A stretch of DNA of 41,061 bases from Chlamydiota bacterium (lineage in GTDB: Bacteria > Chlamydiota > Chlamydiia > Chlamydiales > JAAZZY01). Shown one piece after another: positions 25,082 to 33,123 of this stretch. The notes under the pieces are model-generated. The model searched no databases and had not been told where the DNA came from. It saw only the letters and a program-made list of their open reading frames with translations. The DNA is taken from assembly GCA_022601345.1 (NCBI GenBank), contig JAJACU010000033.1, forward strand, positions 1 to 41,061. The letters run 5' to 3'. Position 1 is the first letter of the stretch. Every line of letters starts with the position of its first letter. A program made the position numbers and the translations under genes.

Positions 25082-26666
25082 TATTTTAGATCCTAATTTT
25101 GCTTTGGATAAGAAGTATTTTATTGAAGCTTCAGCAGGTTGCGGTAAAACTTTTTCGATAGAAAATGCTTATGTACGACTAATTATGGAATCTAAGCATA
25201 ACCTAAGTGTTGAGAAGATTCTTATTTTAACCTTCACTAAGGAAGCAACCTCAGAACTTAGAGCGCGAATAAGAGCGAGCTTAGAGAAAGCTAGAAATGA
25301 ACTTGTACATGAAAACTCAGAGAGCTTTGAATACATCAAGAAGAGCAGAAATTTACCTGAGGCCGATTTTAAAAAAGTAGTCCGTAACCTTCAAGATGCT
25401 CTTGCAAACTTCGATTCATCACAGATTTTTACTATTCACAAATTTTGTTACTTGCAACTCAAACAATTCTTGTTTGAAGCAAAGCTTGATTTGTCTCAAG
25501 ATATTGAAAAGACACAAGTTTCTGTAAAAACCTACGAAGAGATCGTAAGAGATTATTTATCTTTCAGCTATGACCCAAATATAGTTTGCCCAAGCCAGCT
25601 TAGAATATTGATTGCTTTTTACAAAAATGACTTTAATTTTTTACTTAAAGCATGTGTTGGAATACTCTCTAAAGAAGTGCCCATTGAAAAACCTCAGCCT
25701 TTCTGCTCATTTTACAAGCTTTGTACTGCAGAAATACAAGACATCAAGCAATTGCATGGGTTAAACGACACAGCTGTTTATGAAACTTGTCTAGCACTAG
25801 CTTCTTTTTATAAGGGGGCAATGAATCGTGATAAAAAAATTAGTCAGCAGTTAGATAGTGCATTTGAGGATTTTTCTAAACTTTTTTCAGAGAGTTGTAC
25901 TTCATCTCATATAGAGAGGTGTTTACTTAGCTTTTCTTTAATAGATAAGACCTTTCAAGAGGATAACCTTAAGAAATCAGCTTTAAAGCAAAGAAGAGAT
26001 GAAGGTATTTGGGCAAGCTTGAGCTTTTTGAAGAAAAATCTTTTTCCACTTCTTGAGCAAGCAATTGCAAAAGAAAATTTGATTTCTCTAGTTGCATATG
26101 AATGTCAAAAATTGGTTCAAGTTTATTTCGATAAAAATAAAATTCTAACACCCAATAACATTTTAGAAAAACTTCTTAAGTTACTTCAAAATGAAGATGT
26201 TTGTTCAACTATTGCAAATCAGTACCAGGCAGTAATTATCGATGAGTTTCAAGATACAGACCCTATACAGTGGGAAATACTGTCAAAAATTTTCCTTCAG
26301 AATAAAACTAAAGAAAGTCCATTTTATCTTGTTGGGGATCCCAAGCAATCGATTTATGGTTTTAGAAAAGCAGACATCTATACATACTTAAAAGCCGCTC
26401 AAATGATGGGCGTGTCCGAGCCCAAAACCCTTAATGTTAACTATCGAAGTCAGCCTCAATTAATTTTGGCACTCAATAACTTGTTTGGAAACCAAAACGG
26501 TAGCTGGATAACTCTACCTAAATTGAAAACATTCCTTCCTTACAAGCCAGTGCTAAGCTCTAGTAGTATTAAGGAAAAGAATTTTCATGATGAGCGCAAA
26601 TCGGTGCATTTTATTATTGCAGAGCAAAAAGAGCGCATTGAGCCTATCCCCTTCGTTGAAAGTTGA
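25068..26666 (+). CDS. recB: Exodeoxyribonuclease V beta subunit, N-terminal part (frame-split)
   Basis: First 532 residues of RecB, covering helicase motifs I to IV. Walker A (EASAGCGKTF) is at 20-29, the motif TIHKFC near 124, Walker B (IIDEFQDTDP) near 389, GDPKQSIYGFRKAD near 423, and NYRSQP near 458. After that the frame diverges from the family and stops at 26666. The remainder of RecB continues in the +1 frame from the overlap. Joining the frames at the CCCC at 26648-26651 gives an uninterrupted RecB of about 1117 residues. So this is either a programmed +1 shift, a real mutation, or a one-base sequencing error. It overlaps recC by 14 bp. Confidence 0.93.
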   Translation: MNQFNILDPNFALDKKYFIEASAGCGKTFSIENAYVRLIMESKHNLSVEKILILTFTKEATSELRARIRASLEKARNELVHENSESFEYIKKSRNLPEADFKKVVRNLQDALANFDSSQIFTIHKFCYLQLKQFLFEAKLDLSQDIEKTQVSVKTYEEIVRDYLSFSYDPNIVCPSQLRILIAFYKNDFNFLLKACVGILSKEVPIEKPQPFCSFYKLCTAEIQDIKQLHGLNDTAVYETCLALASFYKGAMNRDKKISQQLDSAFEDFSKLFSESCTSSHIERCLLSFSLIDKTFQEDNLKKSALKQRRDEGIWASLSFLKKNLFPLLEQAIAKENLISLVAYECQKLVQVYFDKNKILTPNNILEKLLKLLQNEDVCSTIANQYQAVIIDEFQDTDPIQWEILSKIFLQNKTKESPFYLVGDPKQSIYGFRKADIYTYLKAAQMMGVSEPKTLNVNYRSQPQLILALNNLFGNQNGSWITLPKLKTFLPYKPVLSSSSIKEKNFHDERKSVHFIIAEQKERIEPIPFVES

Positions 26667-28419
26667 GCAAGATGTTTTGTTTCCTTTTATTGTTAATGAG
26701 ATCAACCATTTGCACTATAGAGAAAAGCTTCCATTAAGTCGTTTTGCTGTGCTTGTTCGCGATCGCTTTCAAGGGGCACGACTAAAAAGCTTTTTAAAAA
26801 AATCACACATTTCATTTACATCTACTCGCCCCGAATCCTTACAAGGTCTAGATTCCGTTGTTCAATTTTTACAGATTTATTTGGCTACACTCTATTTTCA
26901 CAAATCAATCTATATCCAAAATTTAAAAGTAAATAGTCTATTAAATTGGCCGCTTGATCTTTTTGAACCACAAAATTTTGCTTCTTTAACTGGATACTTT
27001 TCTTCGTTGCAAGAAACTCTTTTAGAAAGAGGATTTTTAGCATTCTATGATCAGTTGACTCATCAGCAAGGTATCTTAGAAGAGTCTTTTTACCAGAGAT
27101 TGCTATCTACTGAAGAAGGAATTTACCTTTATCAAGAGTTAGAGCAAATTAAAGATCTGCTTCTTCAAAAAGAAATTGAAGGCAGTGATGCTTATCAGCT
27201 GCTACATTTCTTAGATGACTTAAGCAAGATAGAGGCTTTGCCTGAAAAAACATACCCACTTCGCCAAAATATTGAGCAAGAAGGCGTTCAATTGCTTACA
27301 TTGCATATGAGCAAAGGGCTAGAGTTTGATGTTGTATTTGCTCTTGGCCTTGTTAATCAAGTTAAGGTCAAAGAAGATCTTATTCTTCATAAAACTAATA
27401 AACTCTCTCCTATTACTTCTTTACCTGAGCAAGACTATATCGAGCATCTTCAAGAATTAAATGCCGAGAAGTTAAGAACTCTCTATGTTGCTCTTACGAG
27501 AGCCAAGCAAAGACTATATATTCCGTGTGTTTTTTCAAACAGAGAACCCTTGCTAGGACAAAGTTCTCCTATGGATCTTTTCCTTCAAAGTATGAATTTA
27601 GATTTATATTCACTTAAGGCATTTATATCTCAGCAGAGTGACATGTCATTTACACACTGCGAAGATCAAATTGATGTTCAGAGCTTTTTTACAAAAAGTC
27701 ATCCAAATTTAGTTGCTCCTACAAAGACGGATATAAGTTTTGTAAAGCGGTTTAAACACTCATTTACGTCTCTATCAAGTCCTTCAACTTTTGCTATTAG
27801 TGAGGTAAAAGCGCCACATGATTTTGAGTGGGAAGAAAAAAATATTCATACAATGCCAGCTGGGGCGTTTACGGGTTCTATGATCCATAAAATTATGGAA
27901 GAAATTTCATTCGATGCACCTCTTGATTTAGAAATTTTTTTATCAAAGACACCTTTTGAACCTTGGAAAGAGGTTATTGAAGAACTCGTAGGCAAACTGG
28001 TTCAAACTCCCCTTCAAATAAAAGGAAAAACATTTGCACTTAAGGAGCTTAAGAAAGGTCAAATCCAAAAGGAAGTAGAGTTTCTTTACCCTGTCAAAGA
28101 AAAGTTTCAAATTGAAGAACTGCAGCTACAAGGGAGTTTTTTACATGGTTTTATGGACCTCGTTTTCATACATGAGGGTATGTACTACTTAATAGACTAT
28201 AAAACCAACTGGCTGGGAGAAAAAGCTTCTTCATACTTTGAGTTAAGATCTGCAATGGAAGACCATAACTATATGCTACAGGCACAAATTTATCAGGAGG
28301 CTCTAAAAAAATATATTAGCGTATTTGAAGCCCGTTCTTTTGAAGAGTGCTTTGGAGGAGTAATTTACTGGTTTGTTAGAGGAATTGACCATACTAACAA
28401 GGGATTATTTGTTTTATAG
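26587..28419 (+). CDS. recB: Exodeoxyribonuclease V beta subunit, C-terminal part (frame-split)
   Basis: Rest of RecB in the +1 frame; the open frame overlaps the N-terminal part by 80 bp. Authentic RecB sequence resumes around LKVEQDVLFPFI (near residue 24 here). Helicase motif V (LTLHMSKGLEFD) is near 236 and motif VI (YVALTRAKQRL) near 299. The nuclease domain has GSMIHKIMEE near 431, then GFMDLVF with the IDYKTNWLG segment near 521-545, so the D-D-Y-K nuclease residues are intact. Because helicase motifs V and VI and the nuclease keep full conservation, the downstream half does not look like a decaying pseudogene. The ATG at 26587 lacks a convincing role as an independent start. Confidence 0.93.
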   Translation: MMSANRCILLLQSKKSALSLSPSLKVEQDVLFPFIVNEINHLHYREKLPLSRFAVLVRDRFQGARLKSFLKKSHISFTSTRPESLQGLDSVVQFLQIYLATLYFHKSIYIQNLKVNSLLNWPLDLFEPQNFASLTGYFSSLQETLLERGFLAFYDQLTHQQGILEESFYQRLLSTEEGIYLYQELEQIKDLLLQKEIEGSDAYQLLHFLDDLSKIEALPEKTYPLRQNIEQEGVQLLTLHMSKGLEFDVVFALGLVNQVKVKEDLILHKTNKLSPITSLPEQDYIEHLQELNAEKLRTLYVALTRAKQRLYIPCVFSNREPLLGQSSPMDLFLQSMNLDLYSLKAFISQQSDMSFTHCEDQIDVQSFFTKSHPNLVAPTKTDISFVKRFKHSFTSLSSPSTFAISEVKAPHDFEWEEKNIHTMPAGAFTGSMIHKIMEEISFDAPLDLEIFLSKTPFEPWKEVIEELVGKLVQTPLQIKGKTFALKELKKGQIQKEVEFLYPVKEKFQIEELQLQGSFLHGFMDLVFIHEGMYYLIDYKTNWLGEKASSYFELRSAMEDHNYMLQAQIYQEALKKYISVFEARSFEECFGGVIYWFVRGIDHTNKGLFVL

Positions 28420-28444
28420 TTGGAGTCAAAAATTTTAATTTTAA

Positions 28445-28873
28445 CTATCTAAACCCATGCCTTAGGACTTTAAAGGTTCCACCTTCGATAAATAGGCCAT
28501 CATTATCATAACTACTGTTCCAGTTTCCGCAGCATGGGCTTGTGAAGTTTAAAACAATTAAGTAATCAAAGAGTTGATTTTGATATGAATAGCTAAGTAA
28601 AAGACTAGATGAATTTGGAGAGGATCGCCTATAAGAATAAGAGCCTGCCTCAACGACTTCGCCTTTAAAAGAAAAAGAGTAGCTCTCATCTTCGTTGAAT
28701 TCATAGTATGAAATTTTATCTTTATACTCTTCATCAAGTCCTTTTACTTTTTCTGCGTAAAAAGAAAATATATATCCCCGTATATCTTTGGGAGCTAAAT
28801 ATTTGGGGGCCTTAGAGCAACTGTTAGTTGTAAGTGTTGCTAAAACAAAAATTAGAGTTAAAATTTTCTTCAT
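28445..28873 (-). CDS. Small putative lipoprotein
   Basis: A 142-residue exported protein of unknown family. The N-terminus MKKILTLIFVLATLTTNSC is a signal peptide ending in a Cys at 19 with Ser at -1. The lipobox is loose (Thr at -3), so lipid attachment is likely but not certain. The mature part is rich in Tyr, Ser and Phe with alternating strands, consistent with a small beta-barrel or lipocalin-like fold. It is convergent with recB (25 bp apart) and divergent from recD, sharing a 122-bp control region that contains a perfect dyad. Confidence 0.8.
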   Translation of the reverse strand: MKKILTLIFVLATLTTNSCSKAPKYLAPKDIRGYIFSFYAEKVKGLDEEYKDKISYYEFNEDESYSFSFKGEVVEAGSYSYRRSSPNSSSLLLSYSYQNQLFDYLIVLNFTSPCCGNWNSSYDNDGLFIEGGTFKVLRHGFR

Positions 28874-28919
28874 TGCTAATTGAGCGGGCTCTGGTTTTAA
28901 TTTTTATCTAATAAAGCTA

Positions 28920-28938
28920 TTTACCATTGAATGGTAAA
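28920..28938. promoter_or_regulatory. Perfect dyad in the lipoprotein/recD divergent promoter region
   Basis: Arms tttaccat and atggtaaa (8 bp each) flank a 3-bp centre (tga). A good -10-like hexamer TATACT lies at 28955-28960 toward recD, so the dyad would cover the -35 region of a rightward promoter. Geometry fits a dimeric repressor or activator site acting on one or both genes. Confidence 0.4.
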
Positions 28939-28995
28939 AAAGGGTAGCAAACATTATACTTAGGATTAAATTATGTAATAGTATTAGTCAAAACT

Positions 28996-30645
28996 ATGAG
29001 CCAACCCAATCTAGAAAAACTTCAAAGCCTTGAACTTTCAAAAGAAGAAGGCGAGCCTACTATTAAGAGATTAATGGATGATGGGCAGCTTTTAGCTATA
29101 GATTTTGCTGCAGCACAATATATAGGAAAAAATCAAGATGTCTCCGAAGCTAATCTACTTCTTTTTTCTTTTCTTTTTGCTGCTGCAAGACTGGGTCATC
29201 TTTGCGTTATAATTGACCAAAAAATACATCCTTGTGTCAGCCAAGTTTGGACAATTGATGATGAGAAACTTTTAAAGGATTGTCAAACTAAACTACGATC
29301 GAGCTTTCAGGCTCTTGGAGATTCTTATTTTTCACAAGCACCCAACATTAAGAAAATATCTAATAGGCTCTATCTACAAAAAAATATTTTCTATGAAGAG
29401 CAAATATATAAGTATTATCAAAAGCTAGAGTCTAGCCAGCCTTCTCTAAAAATAGAAAATCTGAAACTTAATGAAAAATTGACAGGTGAGCAAAAGTCAG
29501 CAGTTAGCCAAAGCCTTTTATCATCTCTTTCTTTTATTATTGGTGGGCCAGGTGTTGGAAAAACCTTTACTGCAAGTGCTCTAATTGAGATTTTTTTAAC
29601 AAGTTTTCCGGATGCAAATGTGGCTGTAGTTGCTCCAACAGGAAAGGCTGTTGCTAATCTTCAAGAGGGCCTTGCCAAATTATTTGAGAAGCAAACATTT
29701 AATCTTGTTTCATGCACCCTTCATAAGCTGTTTTACAAACCTATTCTTTCTTTTCTTCCATATGACCTCATTCTTATTGATGAAAGCTCGATGGTTGACG
29801 CCTACTTTTACTTAAAGCTTTTAAAGTATTGTAAGCCTCGTTCTAGGCTCATTTTTTTAGGTGATCCCAATCAGTTACCTCCAGTTGGCTCAGGTTCAAT
29901 CTTTAAAGATCTGCTAAGGATGAGCTCATCGCAGTGCTTTTTAAATCAATGCCTGAGAACTGAAATTCAAGATATTGTTGATAGCAGCCATTTAGTTAGA
30001 AAGGGAGATGTTGAAGGGTTTTTAAAAGTTGTATATTTAAAAAAGCTTTTAAAAGATCTTCCTTCAAAAAATGAATTATTAGATCAGCTGATTTCAAAAA
30101 TACCTCAAGTAGATAATAGAGATTCTGATTATCAAAAACTTAAAACATTTTTGAAGTATAAGATACTCACATCAATGAAAAAAGGAGAGTATGGAGCTGA
30201 CTTTCTTAATCAATCTATTCGACAACTTTTAGCAAAAAAATTATTTCATCCCATTTTAATTACAGCAAATGACTATCAATTAGAGCTGTATAATGGAGAC
30301 ATGGGGATTTTAACTCCCAAAGGTGAGGTCATCTTTTTTTCTCGCCATTCAAAACAAAAATACACCGTAAGCCATGAAGGAGTCAGAAGAATTCCTGTAG
30401 CGCTTTTACCTAGTTATGAATGGGCATATTGCTTGTCTATTCATAAGAGCCAAGGAAGTGAGTATGAAAAAATTTCAATCATTGTCTCACCTAAAAGTGA
30501 GAATTTTGGTAGAGAGCTTTTATATACTGCAATAACTAGAGCTAAAAAAGAATTTGAAGTTTTCTCAGATAAACATACACTGCAAAAACTAGTAAAAAAT
30601 AGATGTGTTCGGGTTTCGGGACTCAATTTAGCGGAGGATGGATGA
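28996..30645 (+). CDS. recD: Exodeoxyribonuclease V alpha subunit
   Basis: The 5'-3' helicase subunit of RecBCD. It has 549 residues, slightly shorter than E. coli RecD. Walker A (GGPGVGKT) is at 183-190, Walker B (LIDESSMVD) near 260, motif III (GDPNQLPPVGSG) near 289, motif V (SIHKSQGSEYE) near 483, and motif VI (LYTAITRAKK) near 510. The N-terminal region (1-160) is the RecB-interaction domain. The gene is separated from recCB by a lipoprotein on the opposite strand, so it has its own promoter. Its TGA stop overlaps the ATG of the next gene (ATGA), which indicates coupling. Confidence 0.96.
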   Translation: MSQPNLEKLQSLELSKEEGEPTIKRLMDDGQLLAIDFAAAQYIGKNQDVSEANLLLFSFLFAAARLGHLCVIIDQKIHPCVSQVWTIDDEKLLKDCQTKLRSSFQALGDSYFSQAPNIKKISNRLYLQKNIFYEEQIYKYYQKLESSQPSLKIENLKLNEKLTGEQKSAVSQSLLSSLSFIIGGPGVGKTFTASALIEIFLTSFPDANVAVVAPTGKAVANLQEGLAKLFEKQTFNLVSCTLHKLFYKPILSFLPYDLILIDESSMVDAYFYLKLLKYCKPRSRLIFLGDPNQLPPVGSGSIFKDLLRMSSSQCFLNQCLRTEIQDIVDSSHLVRKGDVEGFLKVVYLKKLLKDLPSKNELLDQLISKIPQVDNRDSDYQKLKTFLKYKILTSMKKGEYGADFLNQSIRQLLAKKLFHPILITANDYQLELYNGDMGILTPKGEVIFFSRHSKQKYTVSHEGVRRIPVALLPSYEWAYCLSIHKSQGSEYEKISIIVSPKSENFGRELLYTAITRAKKEFEVFSDKHTLQKLVKNRCVRVSGLNLAEDG

Positions 30646-31019
30646 ACAAAGTAGAAGCCAAACGAATTTTTTCTTCAATTCTACAGCTTTTAAAAAATGA
30701 AGACCCAAGAAACTTTGAAAAAGATTACTCAGAAAATATGGTAGCACATATTAATTCTGAAGACTTAAATCTACAAGATCTTCGCATGCGATTTGTTTTT
30801 TTTGTAGAAAATTTTGAGGTTGTAGAGCTAAAGGTTGAAGATTTTATATTTGAAAATAATAAAGCAGGGATTCGTTTTTATCTAAAGGCACGTGACCGAA
30901 AAGATGGGACTGAAATTGACGACAATCTTTTTTATATTTATCACTTTGAAAACAATCAAGTTAAAGAGAGTTGGGTCTTGACAAAACTACCTGTCAATAA
31001 CAAAACCCATAATGAGTAA
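30642..31019 (+). CDS. NTF2-like (SnoaL-like fold) protein A
   Basis: I place the start at the ATG at 30642, which overlaps the recD stop (ATGA) and follows a GGAGG Shine-Dalgarno sequence 4 nt upstream; the longer open frame from 30603 has no such support. The 125-residue product has an N-terminal helix pair, then strands ending in FYIYHFENNQVKESWVLTKL. That is the hallmark last hairpin of cone-shaped NTF2-like folds (ligand-binding or small catalytic domains). No signal peptide is seen. It is translationally coupled to recD, so function near RecBCD is possible but untested. It lacks an obvious His/Asp catalytic dyad. Confidence 0.75.
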   Translation: MNKVEAKRIFSSILQLLKNEDPRNFEKDYSENMVAHINSEDLNLQDLRMRFVFFVENFEVVELKVEDFIFENNKAGIRFYLKARDRKDGTEIDDNLFYIYHFENNQVKESWVLTKLPVNNKTHNE

Positions 31020-31030
31020 AAGGGAAAAAC

Positions 31031-31393
31031 ATGGAAAGGCACGAAATTGAAAATTTTGTAAAAAGTTTAATAGAGGTAGTTTGGGAAAAATTTGAAGAAG
31101 AGAAGATTGGTAATTACTATCATGAAGATCTTGAAGGGTTCTATAACGATGATAAAGTTACCTTTGAGCTCTTAACTAAAAAACTAAAAGTTTTTCAAAA
31201 TCATATGCAGAGTCATAAAGTAGAAATAAAAGACTTGATTATTGAAGAAGAGTCATTTGCTCTTCATGCTTTGCAAAAGTTTAATCCTGAAGGGAAAGAG
31301 ATTTCTATTCAGACAATTCTAATAGCTCATCTAAAAGAAGGCAAAATTTTAAAGTACTGGTTAAAGACCGAAATGCCGCTAGAGTTTAACTAG
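31031..31393 (+). CDS. NTF2-like (SnoaL-like fold) protein B
   Basis: A 120-residue protein 11 bp behind protein A and with the same layout: an N-terminal helix, an aromatic NYYHEDLEGFY segment, then strands ending in ILIAHLKEGKILKYWLKTEM. The two look like a tandem duplicate that has diverged widely. A weak Shine-Dalgarno sequence (aaaggg) precedes the ATG. It is the last gene of the recD operon; its TAG stop shares a CTAG with the stop of the convergent glycoside hydrolase. The function is unknown. Confidence 0.75.
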   Translation: MERHEIENFVKSLIEVVWEKFEEEKIGNYYHEDLEGFYNDDKVTFELLTKKLKVFQNHMQSHKVEIKDLIIEEESFALHALQKFNPEGKEISIQTILIAHLKEGKILKYWLKTEMPLEFN

Positions 31394-33123
31394 TATGAAG
31401 TTTGGAGCCCAAAACCTGCTTTAAAACTTCCTGAACTAATAGGGAGCCTGCCCTTTGCTTCTCTTTGGTTGAGAAGGATTTCTGCGCAGCCTATTTGGGC
31501 ATCTATATCATTTTCATATCCCATTAAGATAATATTTTGATTTTCAAAGTTTTTGAGGCTATATGGTGAGCCAAATAAACATAAATAGGGAGATTTACTT
31601 TGAAGTTGTTCTAAGAGGTCTAAAGTGGAAGCTGTAATGCCGAAATTTCTCCTTGAATACTTATTCATTTCATAAACACTGATAATGATTTGTTGATACG
31701 AATTGAGTTGATTAACGAGCTTTGAAATAAACTCTTCATCGCACTGCTTTGGAACAAAAAAGTAGTCGAGCTGTAAATTGTTACTTAAGTGATTAAATAA
31801 GGGGGGAAGGCTATCTGGGTGTTGCTCTTCATAAGGGGAGTCTACCAGCTCCAAGGCGTCTTTCATTGCGACATCGCGGCCAACCTGAATAAATGCACAT
31901 TTTTTACTGGGGTTAATTGAAATGCAATGATCTGAATTATTAATAAGTGTAATAGCCTCTTTAAAAAGCTTTTTCTTAAGCTCAATAGCATTTTCTGAAA
32001 AAAGCTTAACATCACCTATACTAGTATTTAGGTGGAGGTTTAGTTTTTCTTTTGTTTCTAAAATTTTCAGTGCATGGTAGTCAATATCATCGATTGAAAC
32101 CTCTTTACTAGACACAGCTTCATAAATGGTGTCTATAGATTTGTTTATATCAAGAGGCCACATTAATACATCACTTCCAGCTTGTAACGCCAATAATTCA
32201 CTTTGACCTTGAGAAAAATTATCTGAAATAGCTTTCATGTTTAAAGCGTCTGTAAATACAAGCCCCTGAAATCCAAGTTGGTGCTTTAGAAAATGGTTAA
32301 CATTTGTTGGACATAGTGAAGAAGGTAGATTACTAACTTTTGGAAGCAGTAAATGCCCTGTCATTATAGACTGTATCCCATTTTTAATGAGATTGTTAAA
32401 TGGTTTCCATTCAACTTCTTCTAGGTCTGAGACTGATTTGTGTATAACAGGTAATGTGTGATGAGAATCACATGAAGTGTCTCCATGCCCGGGAAAATGC
32501 TTTGCGCAGGCAATAATTCCCCCATCTTGCATTCCTTGCATAATTAGCTGGGTTTTTTGAGATACTTTTTGAGGATCCTCGCCAAAGGAACGGTCATTAA
32601 TAACTGGGTTGTCAGGATTGTTGTTTACATCTGCAACAGGAGCAAAATTTACATGGACGGATACGCCTTTGCACTGGTTAGCAATTTCTATCCCTAAGTC
32701 ATAAATTAATTGATTATTTTGTATTGCTCCCAGGGTTAGATTCCTAGGAAATCGTAGAGATCCTTTAAGTCGCAGATCAAGACCCCACTCAGCATCTTGT
32801 CCAAAGAATAATGGAACTTGGCTTCTTTCTTGAAGGGTTTTTGCTGCTTTTTGTTGTGAATCAATATTGCCTTGCATAAATAAAATGCTGCCAATTGGAT
32901 ACTTATCAAGAAGTTCCACAACGTCATCTATATTGGATTTTTCTCCGGATGTCCAGACAGGAACCATCATGAGTTGGGCAATTTTATCTTTAAGGGAAAG
33001 ATTTTTCAAAGTGTCTTCTGCCCATGTATTGCAATATAGGTTTGAAGATAAGATTAACGGAACAAGAAACCATTTATTCAATAATCGGAAGAACGATTTG
33101 TGAGGGGTATTTAGAGCCAACAT
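31390..33123 (-). CDS. nagZ: Secreted glycoside hydrolase family 3, NagZ-like
   Basis: Predicted beta-N-acetylhexosaminidase acting on peptidoglycan-type sugars. The NagZ signature KHFPGHGDTSCDSH is at 208-221, with the Asp219/His221 catalytic dyad. The nucleophile is Asp292 in FTDALNMKAI, and a C-terminal GH3 domain follows, as in Bacillus NagZ. A hydrophobic export-like stretch lies at 18-30. The ATG at 33123 makes the gene overlap the upstream hydrolase by 50 bp. A TTG at 33081 would cut the overlap to 8 bp and still give a signal peptide (LNKWFLVPLIL). Neither start has a clear Shine-Dalgarno sequence. Its presence fits the reduced but real peptidoglycan metabolism of chlamydiae. Confidence 0.9.
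   Translation of the reverse strand: MLALNTPHKSFFRLLNKWFLVPLILSSNLYCNTWAEDTLKNLSLKDKIAQLMMVPVWTSGEKSNIDDVVELLDKYPIGSILFMQGNIDSQQKAAKTLQERSQVPLFFGQDAEWGLDLRLKGSLRFPRNLTLGAIQNNQLIYDLGIEIANQCKGVSVHVNFAPVADVNNNPDNPVINDRSFGEDPQKVSQKTQLIMQGMQDGGIIACAKHFPGHGDTSCDSHHTLPVIHKSVSDLEEVEWKPFNNLIKNGIQSIMTGHLLLPKVSNLPSSLCPTNVNHFLKHQLGFQGLVFTDALNMKAISDNFSQGQSELLALQAGSDVLMWPLDINKSIDTIYEAVSSKEVSIDDIDYHALKILETKEKLNLHLNTSIGDVKLFSENAIELKKKLFKEAITLINNSDHCISINPSKKCAFIQVGRDVAMKDALELVDSPYEEQHPDSLPPLFNHLSNNLQLDYFFVPKQCDEEFISKLVNQLNSYQQIIISVYEMNKYSRRNFGITASTLDLLEQLQSKSPYLCLFGSPYSLKNFENQNIILMGYENDIDAQIGCAEILLNQREAKGRLPISSGSFKAGFGLQTSY

Noticed and set aside
26587-28419. Treating the second recB frame as an independent gene with its own start at 26587
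   Set aside because: Its first ~20 codons do not resemble RecB while the other frame does in the same stretch, and no Shine-Dalgarno sequence precedes the ATG.
30603-30641. Longer start for NTF2-like protein A inside recD
   Set aside because: The ATG at 30642 has a GGAGG at the right distance and the ATGA overlap with the recD stop; the upstream start has no ribosome-binding site.
30885-30900. Other CACGTG-containing sites (for example near 20233, 20435, 30892, 40098) as extra parS copies
   Set aside because: Only the central six bases match; the flanking arms are not palindromic.
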